Notes: generated by a model not told the origin, from the sequence alone. 64,000 bases of DNA from Sorghum bicolor (GCF_000003195.3 NC_012873.2:24463317-24527316), one strand, 5' to 3'; positions 1-11,876 are shown, numbered from the stretch's first letter. Translations and numbers: made by a program.

Positions 1-1687
1 CCAAATAGGTAACAAGGAATACAGGATAACAATCATCTATGATTTTGCTAAGGTCATCAAGGTGGACACATGCATATGATAAATGTTATATCAATTGTGT
101 ATAGGTAACAAGGATATTCCCCAGTTATACTTGCCTTGATCAAAGCTCTCCTGAGCCTGCTGCTGATCTTCAAAAGCTTGACCTTGATCACCAACGTACG
201 GCTCACCGTCTATTCCCAAACATCAATCAACAACACGCAATCCAACGGAGACAATCATACACAAAGCAAACAAGATATAATTAGAACATTACACCAAACA
301 GTGGTAAAACAAAGATAAAAGTTTATCAAAATGTTCTACGCAGCGCTGCGATCACACAAACGTAAAGTTCACGAAAAACGGAATTAAAACGGAGAAGTTA
401 TGAATTTTCCAAGATTTCTTGTAGAGAAATAATTAATTAAATAGTACCAGGAAATTAAAAAGTTTCAAAAAAGTAAACTAATATTTGTAACATGTAGAGC
501 ATGTAAATACAAATCTAACAAAATTTGAATGGATGAAAACGGAATTAAAATGAGCATTTTATGACCGAAATACTTCCAGTGGCAAATCTGTGAATATTGG
601 AAAGCGTATTTTGAAATCAATCCGAGCTATTTACGCTTTCAAACGGACAAAGCGTATTTTCCGAAGGCGTAAAGGACTGCGGAGTAAATACCGAAAAGTC
701 TCAGGGACTCTTTATGAAGTTTCGCAGCGAAGGGGTATGTTTTGTTTTCGGCCCTTGATCTCCAATCCAACGGCTCAGATTTCTTCCAGGGGTCCGGCAG
801 CGGCCGGCCATCTTCCTGTGCTCCGGCGCGGTGGCGCCCATTGATGCCGCCGCCAAGCTCGTCGAAGCTTCCCGGTTTCGTGTTTTCGAGCACCAAAAGC
901 GACACCGAGACCATCGGGAGATAGAGGAAGACATCGCGAGTTCACCCACCGGCTTTACTCGGGCTAAGAGCTAGCAGGGAGGTGAGACCACGCGCGGCGG
1001 CGGAAGATTTCCCGACGAGATCCAAAAGCACGCGGTTTAGGGCGGCTAGGGCTTGGTTTTGTGGCGGAAACAGAGAGCATGACGTGGGGGCACTGCAAGG
1101 GATTTTATAGGGCTCACGTAACCGATTTGGAAAGGAAATCGCGGAAGAAACGGAGTTGGCTTCCCCTCGATGGACTCCTGCTTGCTCACGGCGGAAGGTT
1201 GAAGAGGAGCAGCGCTCTGACAAGTGGGCCCGGGCGGTCAGAGAGAGAGTTAGGCGGGGTCTAGCTGTCGGCGAAGGGAAGAAGGGAGAGGGGAGGTGCG
1301 CGACTGGGCTAGGAGAGGGAGTGGGTCGAGCGGGGAAGAGCTGGGCCTGGCGCGTCGGGGGAGAAAGGGGGGGGGTCCGGCTGGGCCGCGGCCACTAGCC
1401 TGGCCGGGATCAGGCTGGCTTTTTTTTCTTTTATTTTCCAAAGCCTATTTCAAGACAATTTGAAAACCGTTTTCAAATCAGTTTCAAATGATTTTGAACT
1501 TGGATAAAATTCACACAATACAATGAAAATAAATGCTCCAAAATGAATGCGCAAACAAGTTTCTAAATCCTAGGATAAATTTTATTTCAATGAAAATATT
1601 ATTTTTTCTATGTTTCATGAGCACAAAAAATCATAAATAAATCATTTTAGCCCTATTTTCCAAGAAAACAATTTTTAGGGTGTTACA
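1..1687 (-). repeat. Element A 3' LTR, partial
   Basis: This is the inner part of the left LTR copy, ending TGTTACA at 1687. It matches 4981-6664 with roughly 55 scattered differences. It holds a GC-rich block (about 760-1410) and a TATA-like run near 1110. The ORFs in the GC-rich block on both strands are in the same place in both LTRs but have no recognisable domain. Confidence 0.88.
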
Positions 1688-3865
1688 AATCTACCCCCCT
1701 TAAAATGAATCTCGTCCTCGAGATTCGAAAGAGGCAAGGAATCCAAAAGAGAAACAGGAAAAGATCTTGATCACTATTTCATCTTCACAACTTGCATTCC
1801 AACTGCAAACACTTATGTCTCGGTATCATAACTTATGAACAAAGTTTCCATAGGATGTTTATTATCCATAATTGATCAAAGTCCATCTTGAATTCAACCT
1901 TTTGACTTACAAATCAAAGTCGTGATAACTTAGCATAGATTTGCCTCCTCAGGTAGGAGTGGACCACCTTGATACTCAATTCTTTTCCCTCATGGTGCGG
2001 TTAATAAAACTTTCCACTGGGTAGCATAGATCACTCCTTTGTATGCACATAATCATAAGATATCTCATGAGACATTTATGACTTCATAGTTTTTAAATTG
2101 CATCATCTCGTGATATCAATGTACTACCCCCCTTAAGACAAGGTTGGTTGGGGAACACTAGGGACTAATTCTCCTATTCTTTTTGGACGCTACACATCAT
2201 AGTCTTTTCAATTCGCTGTACCGAGTCTCTTGATCTAAGGTTAGTTTCATCACTAAGTTCCAATTATCGGTACCTTTATCACAGTTAAGTTGTTTCACTC
2301 TCGCATCCCAATTATAACTTCGTAAACTTTGGTGTCATCTGACCCTCATAAACACAACTCTCATTCAGAGTATCAGCCATGACTTAAATCTCCATTAATA
2401 TTCTCTAAATGAGATGATATCTTGAATCAAAACCAATTTACCAAGAGCTGGTGATCCTCACATATGATCCAACATTAGCCAATCCTTCTCATTGTAACTC
2501 CTTTAATTAGGCTACCCCCCTTATGAAAAGTCAACTAGGGCACAAGAAAGGTATCTTTCATGTTTTCTAGACAAGTTAGCTAACATTGAGAACTCATGAC
2601 ATCCCAAAGAGCTTATGTGCAAGAGAAGAACAAATATCCTGAAACTTTCTCATGATATGAAAAACACCAGCGTAGTAAAATAGACATAACTCTTATCCTG
2701 TGAATCCAATAGAGTTTTAGCTTATACCATTAGAAAACTTATGAAATTACCTACAACTTTCATGTAGAAGACCTCCTTAGATTCTGTCTTTAAACTTAGG
2801 TAAAATAGCCAAACATATTATCCATCCTGATAATGTCTCAGCAATGGTGCAGTAACTTCCAGAAGTTATATCTTGAGCGAATTAACTCATCTGGAGATGA
2901 TCCATACATTTTTGAAAATCTTAGGAAATCCTCTGCAACTTTTATATACAACTTTTCCCCAGATTCTGACGTTAGGATGTCTGAAAATAGGAAATACCAA
3001 AACTATCCTGACTTTGATACAGAACAGAAACATCCAATTGTAAATATCATATCTCAGGTTCTACTTAGCCAAATAAGTTCCAGCTTATACCGTTGGAAAG
3101 CTTAGCAAATCTTCTATATCTTTTCTATAGAACACTTTTCCAAATTCTATAGTTGTATTTGTCTCAAACAGCAAGTTCCCGAAACTGGTCCAGATTTCTT
3201 GACAGCACAACGGTATCATCTTGTGATTTTTGTAACTTCCAAACCATAATAGTTATGGGGGTGATTATTGCGGTCAGAGAAAGATCTTGAAGTCTAGTTG
3301 TTCTCCGAAAAAGTTGACAAACTTTGCACGATCAGAACTTGAGATACATCATGATTATCGCAGACTGCTCCAGGAAACAGCAAAGGACAGAAACAGAATT
3401 TTAACCAAACCCAACTACTTATTTCATTAATCCTTAAGCCTTAGGTCTATAAACTAATGAAATTGTGAAGTAATTCCACAAGATCATTGCAATCATTTCA
3501 AAGATCCAAATCAAACATAAGCATAATAACAAAGCAATTAAGCATTGAAGGTTCACACTTCACTCAACTTGCGAACTATCGTTCTCTTCATAGTAAGGGT
3601 AAAGATCCTAAAACTTATATTTCGAAGATGCAAGAAGGTGGTAAGAAAAAGGTTCTAAAGGCATACCAAATCAAGGAGTGAGGGTGAGAACAAGTACTTT
3701 TAAAACAAGCAACAAGGTAGAGACAAATAGCAATGATAGAGATATAGTATGGATGAAAATACCAAGGTTTATAGAGCAAGGATATCATGACAATTCCAAA
3801 ACCTTAATACGACCAATTTATAACTAGGCTTGCGTCCTACAGCCAGCATTGCTTTGATACCACTT
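1688..3865 (-). other. Element A interior without coding capacity
   Basis: This is 2.2 kb of AT-rich sequence with no ORF over about 90 codons and no motif of gag, protease, RT or integrase on either strand. On the minus strand it begins with the primer site (3851-3862) and ends with the polypurine tract (1690-1702). A perfect 8-bp-stem hairpin sits beside the tract at 1707-1726. A short phrase (AGCTTATACC followed by an A-rich run) recurs near 2719 and 3084, which suggests old internal duplication. I see nothing else in it. Confidence 0.75.
3851..3862 (-). other. Element A primer binding site
   Basis: On the minus strand this reads TGGTATCAAAGC, three bases inside the LTR edge. It is one base off TGGTATCAGAGC, the initiator-Met tRNA complement used by most plant chromoviruses. 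It fixes the element's direction as minus. Confidence 0.8.
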
Positions 3866-6664
3866 TGTAATACTCGATTTTTAAGGACAAAATCAGATAT
3901 GCAGCATATGTGAGTCTTAGGAGCCAAATCTCACATATAGCTACAAATAATGGGTAATATCAAAAGACAATGCATAAATATATAATGTACATAATATAAA
4001 AGAGATAACCTTTAGCATCAAACAGCGGATAGACAACTCTAAACTTCGGGTATTAACTTCTCTTCACAGGATCCAACTGACTGGTTGATCACAAGCCCAA
4101 AACATCTCCTGAGGTGTGGTGGAAATTGCAAGAGTGAGCGCATATCGTACTCAACAAGTATAACCAAGGGTTCATGAGGCTCAAATAGCTGACACTGGTT
4201 TGACTGCATAGCTTTTAATAGTGGATAGCATGTTTAATTATTGGATAGCAAATATTAAGGTAGCATAATTAATCCCATAACCACATGATCAATTGTATAC
4301 AGGAATTATGAATAATACATATAAACAACATAATAAACCATCATTTATTACCATTAATCATGTTCATCAGTGTCCATCTATTCCGTCAGTTTTCCGGGCC
4401 GCCCGTATCCGTGGGCACGGCTAGTATACCAGATTTAACACTCTGCAGAGGTTGTACATCTTTACCCATGAGTCATGATTTACCCTTTCGCACGAGGCCC
4501 GTCGACCTCTTAGCTCACTTCCAAGGAAAGCCGGCAAGGTTAACTATGAAGTCTTTCAAAGGTTCGTCTAACAAGTTAGGGCCGCAAGGTTTCCTTTGCG
4601 CGCAGATATAGATACCCCCCTTCCGAATGGCACAATGACGCGCAGCCTATACACAAAGGGACAGGGGCTCGCACTATACCCAAAACGGTTCAGCCCCTCC
4701 GCCCTTTCGGGTAACCTCTAACAAGCTAGAAAAGCTTACTCATACTTGACTAAAGCCAGAGCCATATAGCCCTCATGGTTGTACGAGTTGTCCGAGCTTT
4801 TGCCAAGAGATAAGTCCTTATGGAGGGTCAAGATCAATCTAGCAAAAGCCAGAGTTCTTTCCACCCTTTATATTCAAGTTGCTAGAAAGCTTATTTTATT
4901 GTATATTGTATATCCAAACATTCATGTTACAAGATCATGGATTATAATCAAGCACTAGCAAGAACTACCCAAATGCATATCCAAATAGGTAACAAGGAAT
5001 TCAGGATAACAATCATCTATGATTTTGCTAAGGTCATCAAGGTGGACACATGCATATGATAAATGTTATATCAATTGTGTATAGGTAACAAGGATAGTCC
5101 CCAGTTATACTTTCCTTGATCAAAGCTCTCCTGAGCCTGCTGCTGATCTTCAAAAGCTTGGCCTTGATCACCAACGTACGACTCACCGTCTATTCCCAAA
5201 CATCAATCAACAACATGCAATCCATTAGAGACAATCATACACAAAGCAAACAAGATATAATTAGAACATTAGACCAAACAATGGTAAAACAAAGATAAAA
5301 GTTTATCAAAATGTTCTTCGCAGCGCTAAGATCACACAAACGTAAAGTTCACGAAAAATGGAATTAAAACGGAGAAGTTATGAATTTTCCAATATTTCTT
5401 GTAGAGAAATAATTAATTAAATAGTACCAGAAAATTAAAAAGTTTCAAAAAAGTAAAGTAATATTTGTAACATGTAGAGCATGTAAATACGAATCTAACA
5501 AAATTTGAATGGATGAAAACGGAATTAAAATGAGCATTTTATGACCGAAATACTTCGAGTGGCAAATCTGTGAATATTGGAAAGCGTATTTTGAAATCAA
5601 TCCGAGCTATTTACGCTTTCAAACGGACAAAGCGTATTTTCCGAAGGCGTAAAGGACTGCGGAGTAAATACCGAAAAGTCTCAGGGACTCTTTATGAAGT
5701 TTCGCAGCGAAGGGGTATGTTTTGTTTTCGGCCCTTGATCTCCAATCCAACGGCTCAGATTTCTTCCAGGGGTCCGGCAGCGGCCGGCCATCTTCGTGTG
5801 CTCCGGCGCGGTGGCGCCCACTGATGCCGCCACCAAGCTCGTCGGAGCTTCCCGGTTTCGTGTTTCCGAGCACCAAAAGCGACACCGAGACCATCGGGAG
5901 ATAGAGGAAGACATCGCGAGTTCACCCACCAGCTTTACTCGGGCTAAGAGCTAGCAGGGAGGTGAGACCACGCGCGGCGGCGGAAGATTTCCCGACGAGA
6001 TCCGAAAGCGCACGGTTTAGGGTGGCTAGGGCTTGGTTTTGCGGCGGAAACAGAGAGCATGATGCGGGGGCACTGCAAGGGACTTTATAGGGCTCAGGTA
6101 ACCGATTTGGAAAGGAAATCGCGGAAGAAACGGAGTTGGCTTCCCCCCGATGGACTCCTGCTTGCTCACGGCGGAAGGTTGAAGAGGAGCAGCGCTCTAA
6201 CAAGTGGGCCCGGGCGGTCAGAGAGAGAGTTAGGCGGGGTCTAGCTGTCGGCGAAGGGAAGAAGGGAGAGGGGAGGTGCGCGACGGGCCAGGAGAAGGAG
6301 TGGGCCGAGCGGGGAAGAGCTGGGCCTGGCGCGTCTGTTGAGAAAGGGGGGGTCTGGCTGGGCCGCGGCCACTAGCCTGGCCGGGATCAGGCTGGCTTTT
6401 TTTTCTTTTATTTTCCAAAGCCTATTTCAAGACAATTTGAAAACCGTTTTCAAATCAGTTTGAAATGATTTTGAACTTGGATAAAATACACACAATACAA
6501 TGAAAATAAATGCTCCAAAATGAATGCGCAAACAAGTTGCTAAATCCTAGGATAAATTTTATTTAAATGAAAATATTATTTTTTCTATGTTTCATGAGCA
6601 CAAAAATTCATAAATAAATCATTTTAGCCCTATTTTCTAAGAAAACAATTTTTAGGGTGTTACA
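3866..6664 (-). repeat. Element A 5' LTR, complete (2.8 kb)
   Basis: The LTR has TG...CA ends on both strands (TGTAATACTCG at 3866, GTGTTACA ending 6664). The part from 4981 matches the other LTR at 1-1687. It contains the GC-rich block and the minus-strand TATA-like box. The ORFs inside it are ordinary LTR open frames without known domains. Confidence 0.88.
6083..6091 (-). promoter_or_regulatory. Putative TATA box of element A 5' LTR
   Basis: On the minus strand this reads CCTATAAAG, just downstream of the GC-rich block in transcription order. The sister LTR has CCTATAAAA at about 1103-1111. Its place in the LTR suits the U3/R border. No transcript start can be seen from sequence alone. Confidence 0.45.
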
Positions 6665-6860
6665 GATGTGCATGTGTGGCGAATGAATGGTGTATGGTGA
6701 TGATGGTGATAACAATGGTGAAAGTCTAATTCTACTTTTGCTCTTTTGAGGGGATACATACCTTCCTGGCTTTTTGAAATATTTTGAGGAGAATGAGATG
6801 TTCTTCTTTTTCTTTTCTCTCAGGTGGGTATCTTGTACCCCTAATTCTACTGTCGGACAC
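6665..6860 (-). mobile_element. Element H, small left piece between A and B
   Basis: These 196 bases match the 3' noncoding part of element C at 31384-31584. They continue, after removal of B, into 16128 onward. They end in GACAC (6856-6860), which is repeated after B at 16123-16127. Confidence 0.85.
6856..6860. repeat. Target-site duplication of element B, left copy (GACAC)
   Basis: GACAC lies directly before the TGTTGA end of B. The same five bases follow the CAACA end at 16123-16127. The joined flank matches uninterrupted sequence in C at about 31577-31600. Confidence 0.9.
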
Positions 6861-8073
6861 TGTTGATATTTGGGAACGCAATAAGGAATTGATCCGCAAG
6901 CGCACGGATATCGGTAAGCACTTCACCCGGGAAATTATCCAGAGTATCGTATTTATTTTTTTACCACTAGGAGAAAGAGTGCATCTGACTAACCGGTCTA
7001 TTACTACTAACCTTTACGCACAAAGAATGTCTTTCGATGTGAGTGATAAATAGAGAAGACTGCAACCGTAGTCTCCTTCTAACCTTGGTAAGGATGATCT
7101 ACTGTTCTAATGCGGAGGCTAACGGAATCTAGACAACACAAAGGATGTTCGACCCGCACCTATAAACCCTATCCTTCCTGCTAACGAGATGTGATCTACA
7201 AAGGTAACTCGGAATTGTCACGTTCCTCACTACTACCACGGTCCAGCTAGTCAGGGAATATCTATGAGTACCCCAGCCTAAACACCACGTTTACGCCAGC
7301 AATGATTACTCTAAACTCTACGCGAAGAGATTAAAGTAAACTCATAAACCATAAGAACAATAAAACAAGAACTTACTAGAATTTAGAAGTCAAAATACTG
7401 AAGAATCCTAGGAGCAAGCTTCGGGTTAGGAGAACTTGATCCCGTAGGTACAAGCATGGAGTAGACACCGACAGGCCGGGCTTCCTCCAATCTACACCTC
7501 CACTCTATCTCTCTCAATCTAGTAGAAACTAGAAGATCTATTTCTACCTTACATTGTTTGCTAAGCCTAAAAAGAAATATTAATTAGACAAGAGGTTTTC
7601 CTTCGAGGGCACCCCTCAGTCTCTATGATAATTTCTTCATGTCTTCTCCAGGGGCGAGGGGGGTCTCCTTATATAGTCCTCCCCTTCTATGCGTTTTTGG
7701 GTCGATAGGCGAGGTGGTACTATGTTTTTCTTGATCCAATAGGTCGGTGGAATATCCCGAGCGAAGAGAGTCCTGAAAGCACTCCAGCAGGGGGCGGGCG
7801 CCCTGGGCCTGGCCCCTTTCGGCCTCCGTCTTCTTCCCGTGGCTTCTGGAGTCTTCTAGATGGTGGAAAATCTCGCGGTGTGTTGATATCTCTATGTAAT
7901 CCCGACATGTGGGCCTTTCTTCCTTATTTCCTGATAACCCCCTGCAGAAACAGATAAACAACAAAACTCGTGGAATTCTATCAGATCAAACCCTATTTCT
8001 AGGTGTTGGTTGCATATTGGTCCTTTCTCTTGTTTCTTTGATAATTAAAATTGATACTTAAGAACCGTCAACA
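6861..8073 (-). repeat. Element B 3' LTR
   Basis: It begins TGTTGATATT and ends GTCAACA. It matches 14888-16122 with about 25 small differences plus one 21-base duplication absent here. It carries one GGGCGGGCGCCC module (7792-7803) and a TATA box (7668-7676, minus). Confidence 0.93.
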
Positions 8074-9398
8074 AATACCCCCATACTTAGGCTTTTACTC
8101 GTCCTCGAGAAAAGGATGGTTAAGAACAATATCTGGGGTAAAACATTTTAAAACATTCTTTATATTTGCAGGGTGTTAAAAATCCACTGTGTACCATAGT
8201 CAGGGATGTTTATGGTTAAGAGTAAAGATCCTTTCTTCTCAATCCTGTCACTTGGAGTTTTTTTGTATATTTTTGAAAGAAAGTTAGCATACCTTTTTAT
8301 CCTCATGGGTTCTCTCAGATCATTCATTATCTTTTATATATATCTCACTGAGGCTGTTTTATTTTTTTGCAAAAATTCTCAAGCATACTTACTTTGCATT
8401 TATTGTCTGATCAAAACGGGATCCGAGGAGGGAAATGTCATACTCTTAGATCAAAGACTTTGGAAATTAAAATCTTTGTCAACTCTTGCTGGCATATTGC
8501 TTATTCGAGGGACCATGGGCTATTATTTTCTCTTTTTCTTTTTTTTTAAGTGGATACCGAGGTACCCCTAATTCTACTGCCGGACACTTGTCCATTTTTC
8601 TGCGAGGTTGTCGAGCACTTGCTCCTTTTTATTTCCTCGAAATATTTCTATTTTTGCATAGCCCATGCCTCTAATGCAATAATACTTTGGAAGAGTGAAT
8701 CTTTCTGAAATAATGTCTTGATCTTATGAGCATGATAAATCTCTCTACAAGGGTCTAACTCATTTTGAACAAACTCAACACAGAGTAGATAGCTTTTATA
8801 ATCATAATTAATATTTTCAGTTTTATCAGGCATATAAAACACTGAGGATGGTACCTAGGATTCATTTTGAAATAAATTCTCCAAGCAACAATGATATCAA
8901 GAATAAGAAACTCATACTTTACCATCACATATTCCATAATGACTTAAGTAACACAAGGTTTTAAAATGATTTTCAATAATTGCAAGTTTTTCAGGAAATA
9001 TCACAGATTGAGATTAATCATGATTAGAAATATTTTAATATTTTTATTTTATCATGTTGGAAACAGTATTCTGCATAATCCAAAATATATGTATGTGTAA
9101 AGTAAAGTGTGCAGAGTGTGTACCTGAATCATGGAGTGGTGTAGTCGGAGTGTGTTTGGCATGTTGAGGGATCTCCCCCATACTTGTTTTCTGCTTTCTT
9201 GCACAAAAATAAAGTAGAGACACACAATACATAATAATAATAATACTCTTTATTGATCTCGAGACATTTATTACAAAAGACTGATAGCAAACTGATAGCA
9301 AACTAATGATAATAGTAAACTGATGATAGTAGCAAACCTAAACCGAATATAAAGATAGATGACTAAAATGCATTGCCTCAAGGTCTAATCTAGATAAC
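8074..9398 (-). other. Element B 3' noncoding region
   Basis: This AT-rich stretch lies between the post-pol ORF and the 3' LTR. The polypurine tract is at 8074-8092 (G-rich on minus), with a CTCG/CGAG hairpin beside it at 8098-8109. Bases 8550-8645 resemble the 3' noncoding part of elements C and H (31550-31660), which links B to those elements. Hydrophobic plus-strand ORFs here, such as 8206-8571, have no domain and look like chance frames. Confidence 0.7.
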
Positions 9399-10028
9399 TT
9401 AGCGACGCTCTAATTCCTTAATCTTCTTGTTGGCACTGGCAAGATCCTGCCTAAGGCCTAGTATAATGGTGTTGTGGTTAGAGAGCTGTCTAGTGAGGGA
9501 ATTAATCGAGGACTGGAGATCTATGATAACTTTGTCTAGTCTGCGAACGTCCTCATCAATGTCTACTATAGTCTTGCGACGCTTGGGAGGTGTCTCAAAA
9601 GCATTCAGAGCGTGCTTCGGGGCTGCCTTTGGAGGGATGAAACGGACTTTGGCTGCTCTAATCCCTTCAAAGTAAGGCCTTTCCTCCTCCGTAGTGTAGC
9701 GAATACTGCTGATCTCGCCGCTCCGGTTGGTCTTGACTCCTACGACCCTCTCATTGGGTCTAGGTGGAAGGATCCTTGTGCCGGTTGGCACCTTGATGGT
9801 GGTCTTCGTCTTGGATGATGATCCTTTGAGGAGTAGGGGTTGTGGCGGTGCGGTGAGAACTGGTTGAGCATGGTAAGATTGGGCGGAGCTGCGTTGGCGT
9901 AATGGCATGGCTTCTAGCTGTCGCTCTGTGTTGGCCGGGACGAGAGCACGGGCATCGGGGTCTTCTACAGGCTCCATGTTGAGGTTGAAGGGGACGACTT
10001 CCCAATCATCGTGGTACTTCTCGGCCAT
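9399..10028 (-). CDS. Post-pol accessory ORF of element B (209 aa, unknown function)
   Basis: An intact 209-residue ORF downstream of pol on the same strand, in the position where Athila-type elements often carry an extra or env-like ORF. I do not recognise the family. It has no signal peptide or membrane segment, so it does not look like an envelope protein. A proline-rich middle is followed by a basic PPKRRK motif at 147-152, a plausible nuclear signal. Residues about 160-209 form a likely coiled coil rich in leucine and isoleucine heptads. The start was chosen because the codon lies about 85 bases below a TATA box at 10111-10122, with a CCTTGCAG run just before it. It is unbroken although gag-pol in the same copy is broken. 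A captured host fragment or a nuclear accessory protein are both possible. Confidence 0.7.
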   Translation of the reverse strand: MAEKYHDDWEVVPFNLNMEPVEDPDARALVPANTERQLEAMPLRQRSSAQSYHAQPVLTAPPQPLLLKGSSSKTKTTIKVPTGTRILPPRPNERVVGVKTNRSGEISSIRYTTEEERPYFEGIRAAKVRFIPPKAAPKHALNAFETPPKRRKTIVDIDEDVRRLDKVIIDLQSSINSLTRQLSNHNTIILGLRQDLASANKKIKELERR

Positions 10029-10110
10029 TGGATCTGCAAGGGACTAATCAAGCTCTAATTGAAGGAGAGAAGGCTTGGTGGCTTGGTGTTTGAAAACTGA
10101 GGTCAGGGGT

Positions 10111-10122
10111 CTGTTTATATAG
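10111..10122 (-). promoter_or_regulatory. Putative internal promoter (TATA box) for the post-pol ORF
   Basis: The minus strand reads CTATATAAACAG about 85 bases upstream of the start at 10028. A GGGCGGGCGCCC block (minus strand, about 10265-10276) lies about 145 bases further upstream. The LTR promoter of the same element has the same two parts: TATA at 7668-7676 and the GC block 117 bases upstream. This suggests a separate transcript for the ORF. Confidence 0.5.
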
Positions 10123-10386
10123 GGGTCAAAAGGGTGCCTCTATGGGTTGTTCGGGTTGCTCCCGTCGACGTGCGTGCGAAACTTTCCATCCGAGGGATTA
10201 TTCGAATTACCATAAGTGCATTTTCCATAACAGAGAAAGTCGGGACCGAGGGGGAACAGGAGCTGGGCGCCCGCCCTCTCTCTGGCCCCTCTGTGGGCCC
10301 ACTTTCTCGAGCGCGTTTCTAGATACGAAATTATTTAGAAAAAATATATATATGACCCAAAATAATCAGACTAAAAAGGTCGGGCT

Positions 10387-11087
10387 CTAATTCTCTGTGG
10401 GAAGGTAAAAATGGACTATGTCTATTTCTTCAAATTCTTCATTGGTCTCTAAAAATAATTTAAGACGTTGACCATTTACCTTGAATAACGTACCTTCGCT
10501 ATTTTGAATTTTGATAGCTCCGTGGGATGATGAATTAATTACCTTGAATGGTCCTTCCCATTTGCTTCGGAGTTTTCCATGCCCAAAAAGCTTCACCCTG
10601 GAATTAAAAAGTAATACCTTATCTCCGGGTGTGAACTCCTTCTTCTTGATTCTCTTGTCATGCCACCTCTTGACTCTTTCTTTGTAGATCTTTGAGTTGT
10701 GATATGCCTTCTCTCGCCATTCTTCCAATTCTGATAGTTGCATTCTTCTATAATCTCCAGCAACATCTAGGTCCATATTCCATCTCTTTATGGCCCAGTG
10801 TGCTTTGAACTCTAGTTCAACAGGTAGATGGCAAGTCTTCCCGTACACCAATGGAGACATTCCAATTGGGGTTTTGTATGCTGTCCGGTATGCCCAGAGT
10901 GCATCAGGTAACTTGTCTTTCCACGCCGTTCCCATTTCATTTACTGTCTTCTGAAGAATATTCTTGATTTGTTTGTTGGAAGTCTCTACTTGGCCACTTG
11001 TCTGAGGATGGTAGGGGGTAGCAACGTTGTGACGGATTCCATGTTTTGATAGATATTGCTTGAAGCGTTTGTCGATGAAGTGTGCTC
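10387..11087 (-). pseudogene. Element B integrase C-terminal part (frameshifted)
   Basis: The open stretch 10935-10387 encodes the end of the integrase core and the C-terminal DNA-binding region of a Ty3-type integrase ([16 protein letters not shown], then [11 protein letters not shown]). It is in a different frame from the upstream integrase part, so a frameshift lies near 11080-11095. The last residues end at 10387, and the intergenic region with the internal promoter follows. Integrase normally inserts the cDNA into the genome. This copy cannot make it in one piece. Confidence 0.8.
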
Positions 11088-11876
11088 CTCATCACTTATC
11101 ACTACTCTGGGGACTCCAAATCTTGGAAATATAATTTCTTCGAACATCCTCTTTGAACTGACGTTGTCGGCATGCTTGCAAGGTAATGCTTCTACCCACT
11201 TGGAGACATAGTCAACCGCCACCAAGATGTACTCGCACTTCTTTGATGGAGGAAATGGACCCATGTAGTCTATTCCCCAGACATCAAAGAGCTCAATCTG
11301 AAGGTTGTTGGTGAGTGGCATTGCATCCCTTGTATTTATGTTTCCGTGTCTTTGACATGGCCCACATCTTCTAATATATTGCTTCGTGTCTTCATACATT
11401 GTAGGCCAGTAGAATCCACACTGCCAGATTTTTGAATGTGTACGGAATGCTCCATAGTGACCTCCATATGGTGATGAATGACATCTGTCGATGATCTTCC
11501 ATCCTTCCTCAGTGGTCACACATCTCCTAAGTAAGCCATCAGAACATACCCGGAAGAGGTATGGCTCAGCCCATATATGTGAACGACTTTCTTGAATAAG
11601 CTTCTTCTTGTTAGCTCCTGGTGGTACATACCCTGAAACCATAAAATTAACAATATCTGCATACCAGGGGTCAGACCTGTTAATCCCGTAGAGCATGTCG
11701 TCCCGGAGTGAATCATTGATGGGGGTTTCCTGTGGACTCTTAAAATACATTCTAGACAAGTGATCAGCAACAGAATTTTCTACTCCCTTTTTATCTTTTA
11801 TTTCTAAGTCAAATTCTTGGAGCAATAAGATCCATCTAATCAGGTGAGGTTTAGCATCTTTTTTAGTGAGCAAATA
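11088..11876 (-). pseudogene. Element B RNase H end and integrase N-terminal/core part
   Basis: It continues RT-RNase H in the same frame after the stop at 11877-11879. It includes the integrase zinc-binding region ([14 protein letters not shown], then CGPCQRHG) and the core start ([19 protein letters not shown]). The reading frame is lost just after the second core aspartate, near 11090. The following part is found in another frame at 10935. The residues of the HHCC zinc site are visible. Confidence 0.82.

Larger units (their letters stand above)
1..6664 (-). mobile_element. Element A: coding-free chromovirus-like LTR retrotransposon (3' end outside window)
   Basis: Bases 1-1687 and 4981-6664 are near-identical direct repeats, about 97 percent by eye. 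They belong to two LTRs flanking a 2.2-kb interior. The interior edge at 3851-3862 reads, on the minus strand, as an initiator-Met-type primer site. The edge at 1690-1702 reads on the minus strand as a G-rich polypurine tract. The element therefore runs on the minus strand. No gag, protease, RT or integrase is visible in the interior, so it is a LARD-like non-autonomous element. It is inserted in element H: the flank from 6665 matches element C at 31384. Its left flank is outside the window, so the target duplication cannot be checked. Confidence 0.88.

Noticed and set aside
590..1441. Cluster of short ORFs in A's LTR, repeated at 5570-6418
   Set aside because: They are repeated only because the LTR is repeated. 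Differences between copies change the products freely, and there is no known domain.
7623..7964. Minus-strand ORF repeated in related LTRs (also 15651-16013, 21569-21829, 30477-30782, 52684-52995, 55152-55484)
   Set aside because: It lies in U3 across the TATA box, so it is mostly not in the 5' transcript. Its conservation follows that of the LTR DNA, with length changes from the GC module. No domain is seen.
8206..8571. Hydrophobic plus-strand ORF that looks like a membrane protein
   Set aside because: A T-rich noncoding stretch gives Phe/Leu/Ile by composition. It is antisense to B and has no homolog that I recognise.
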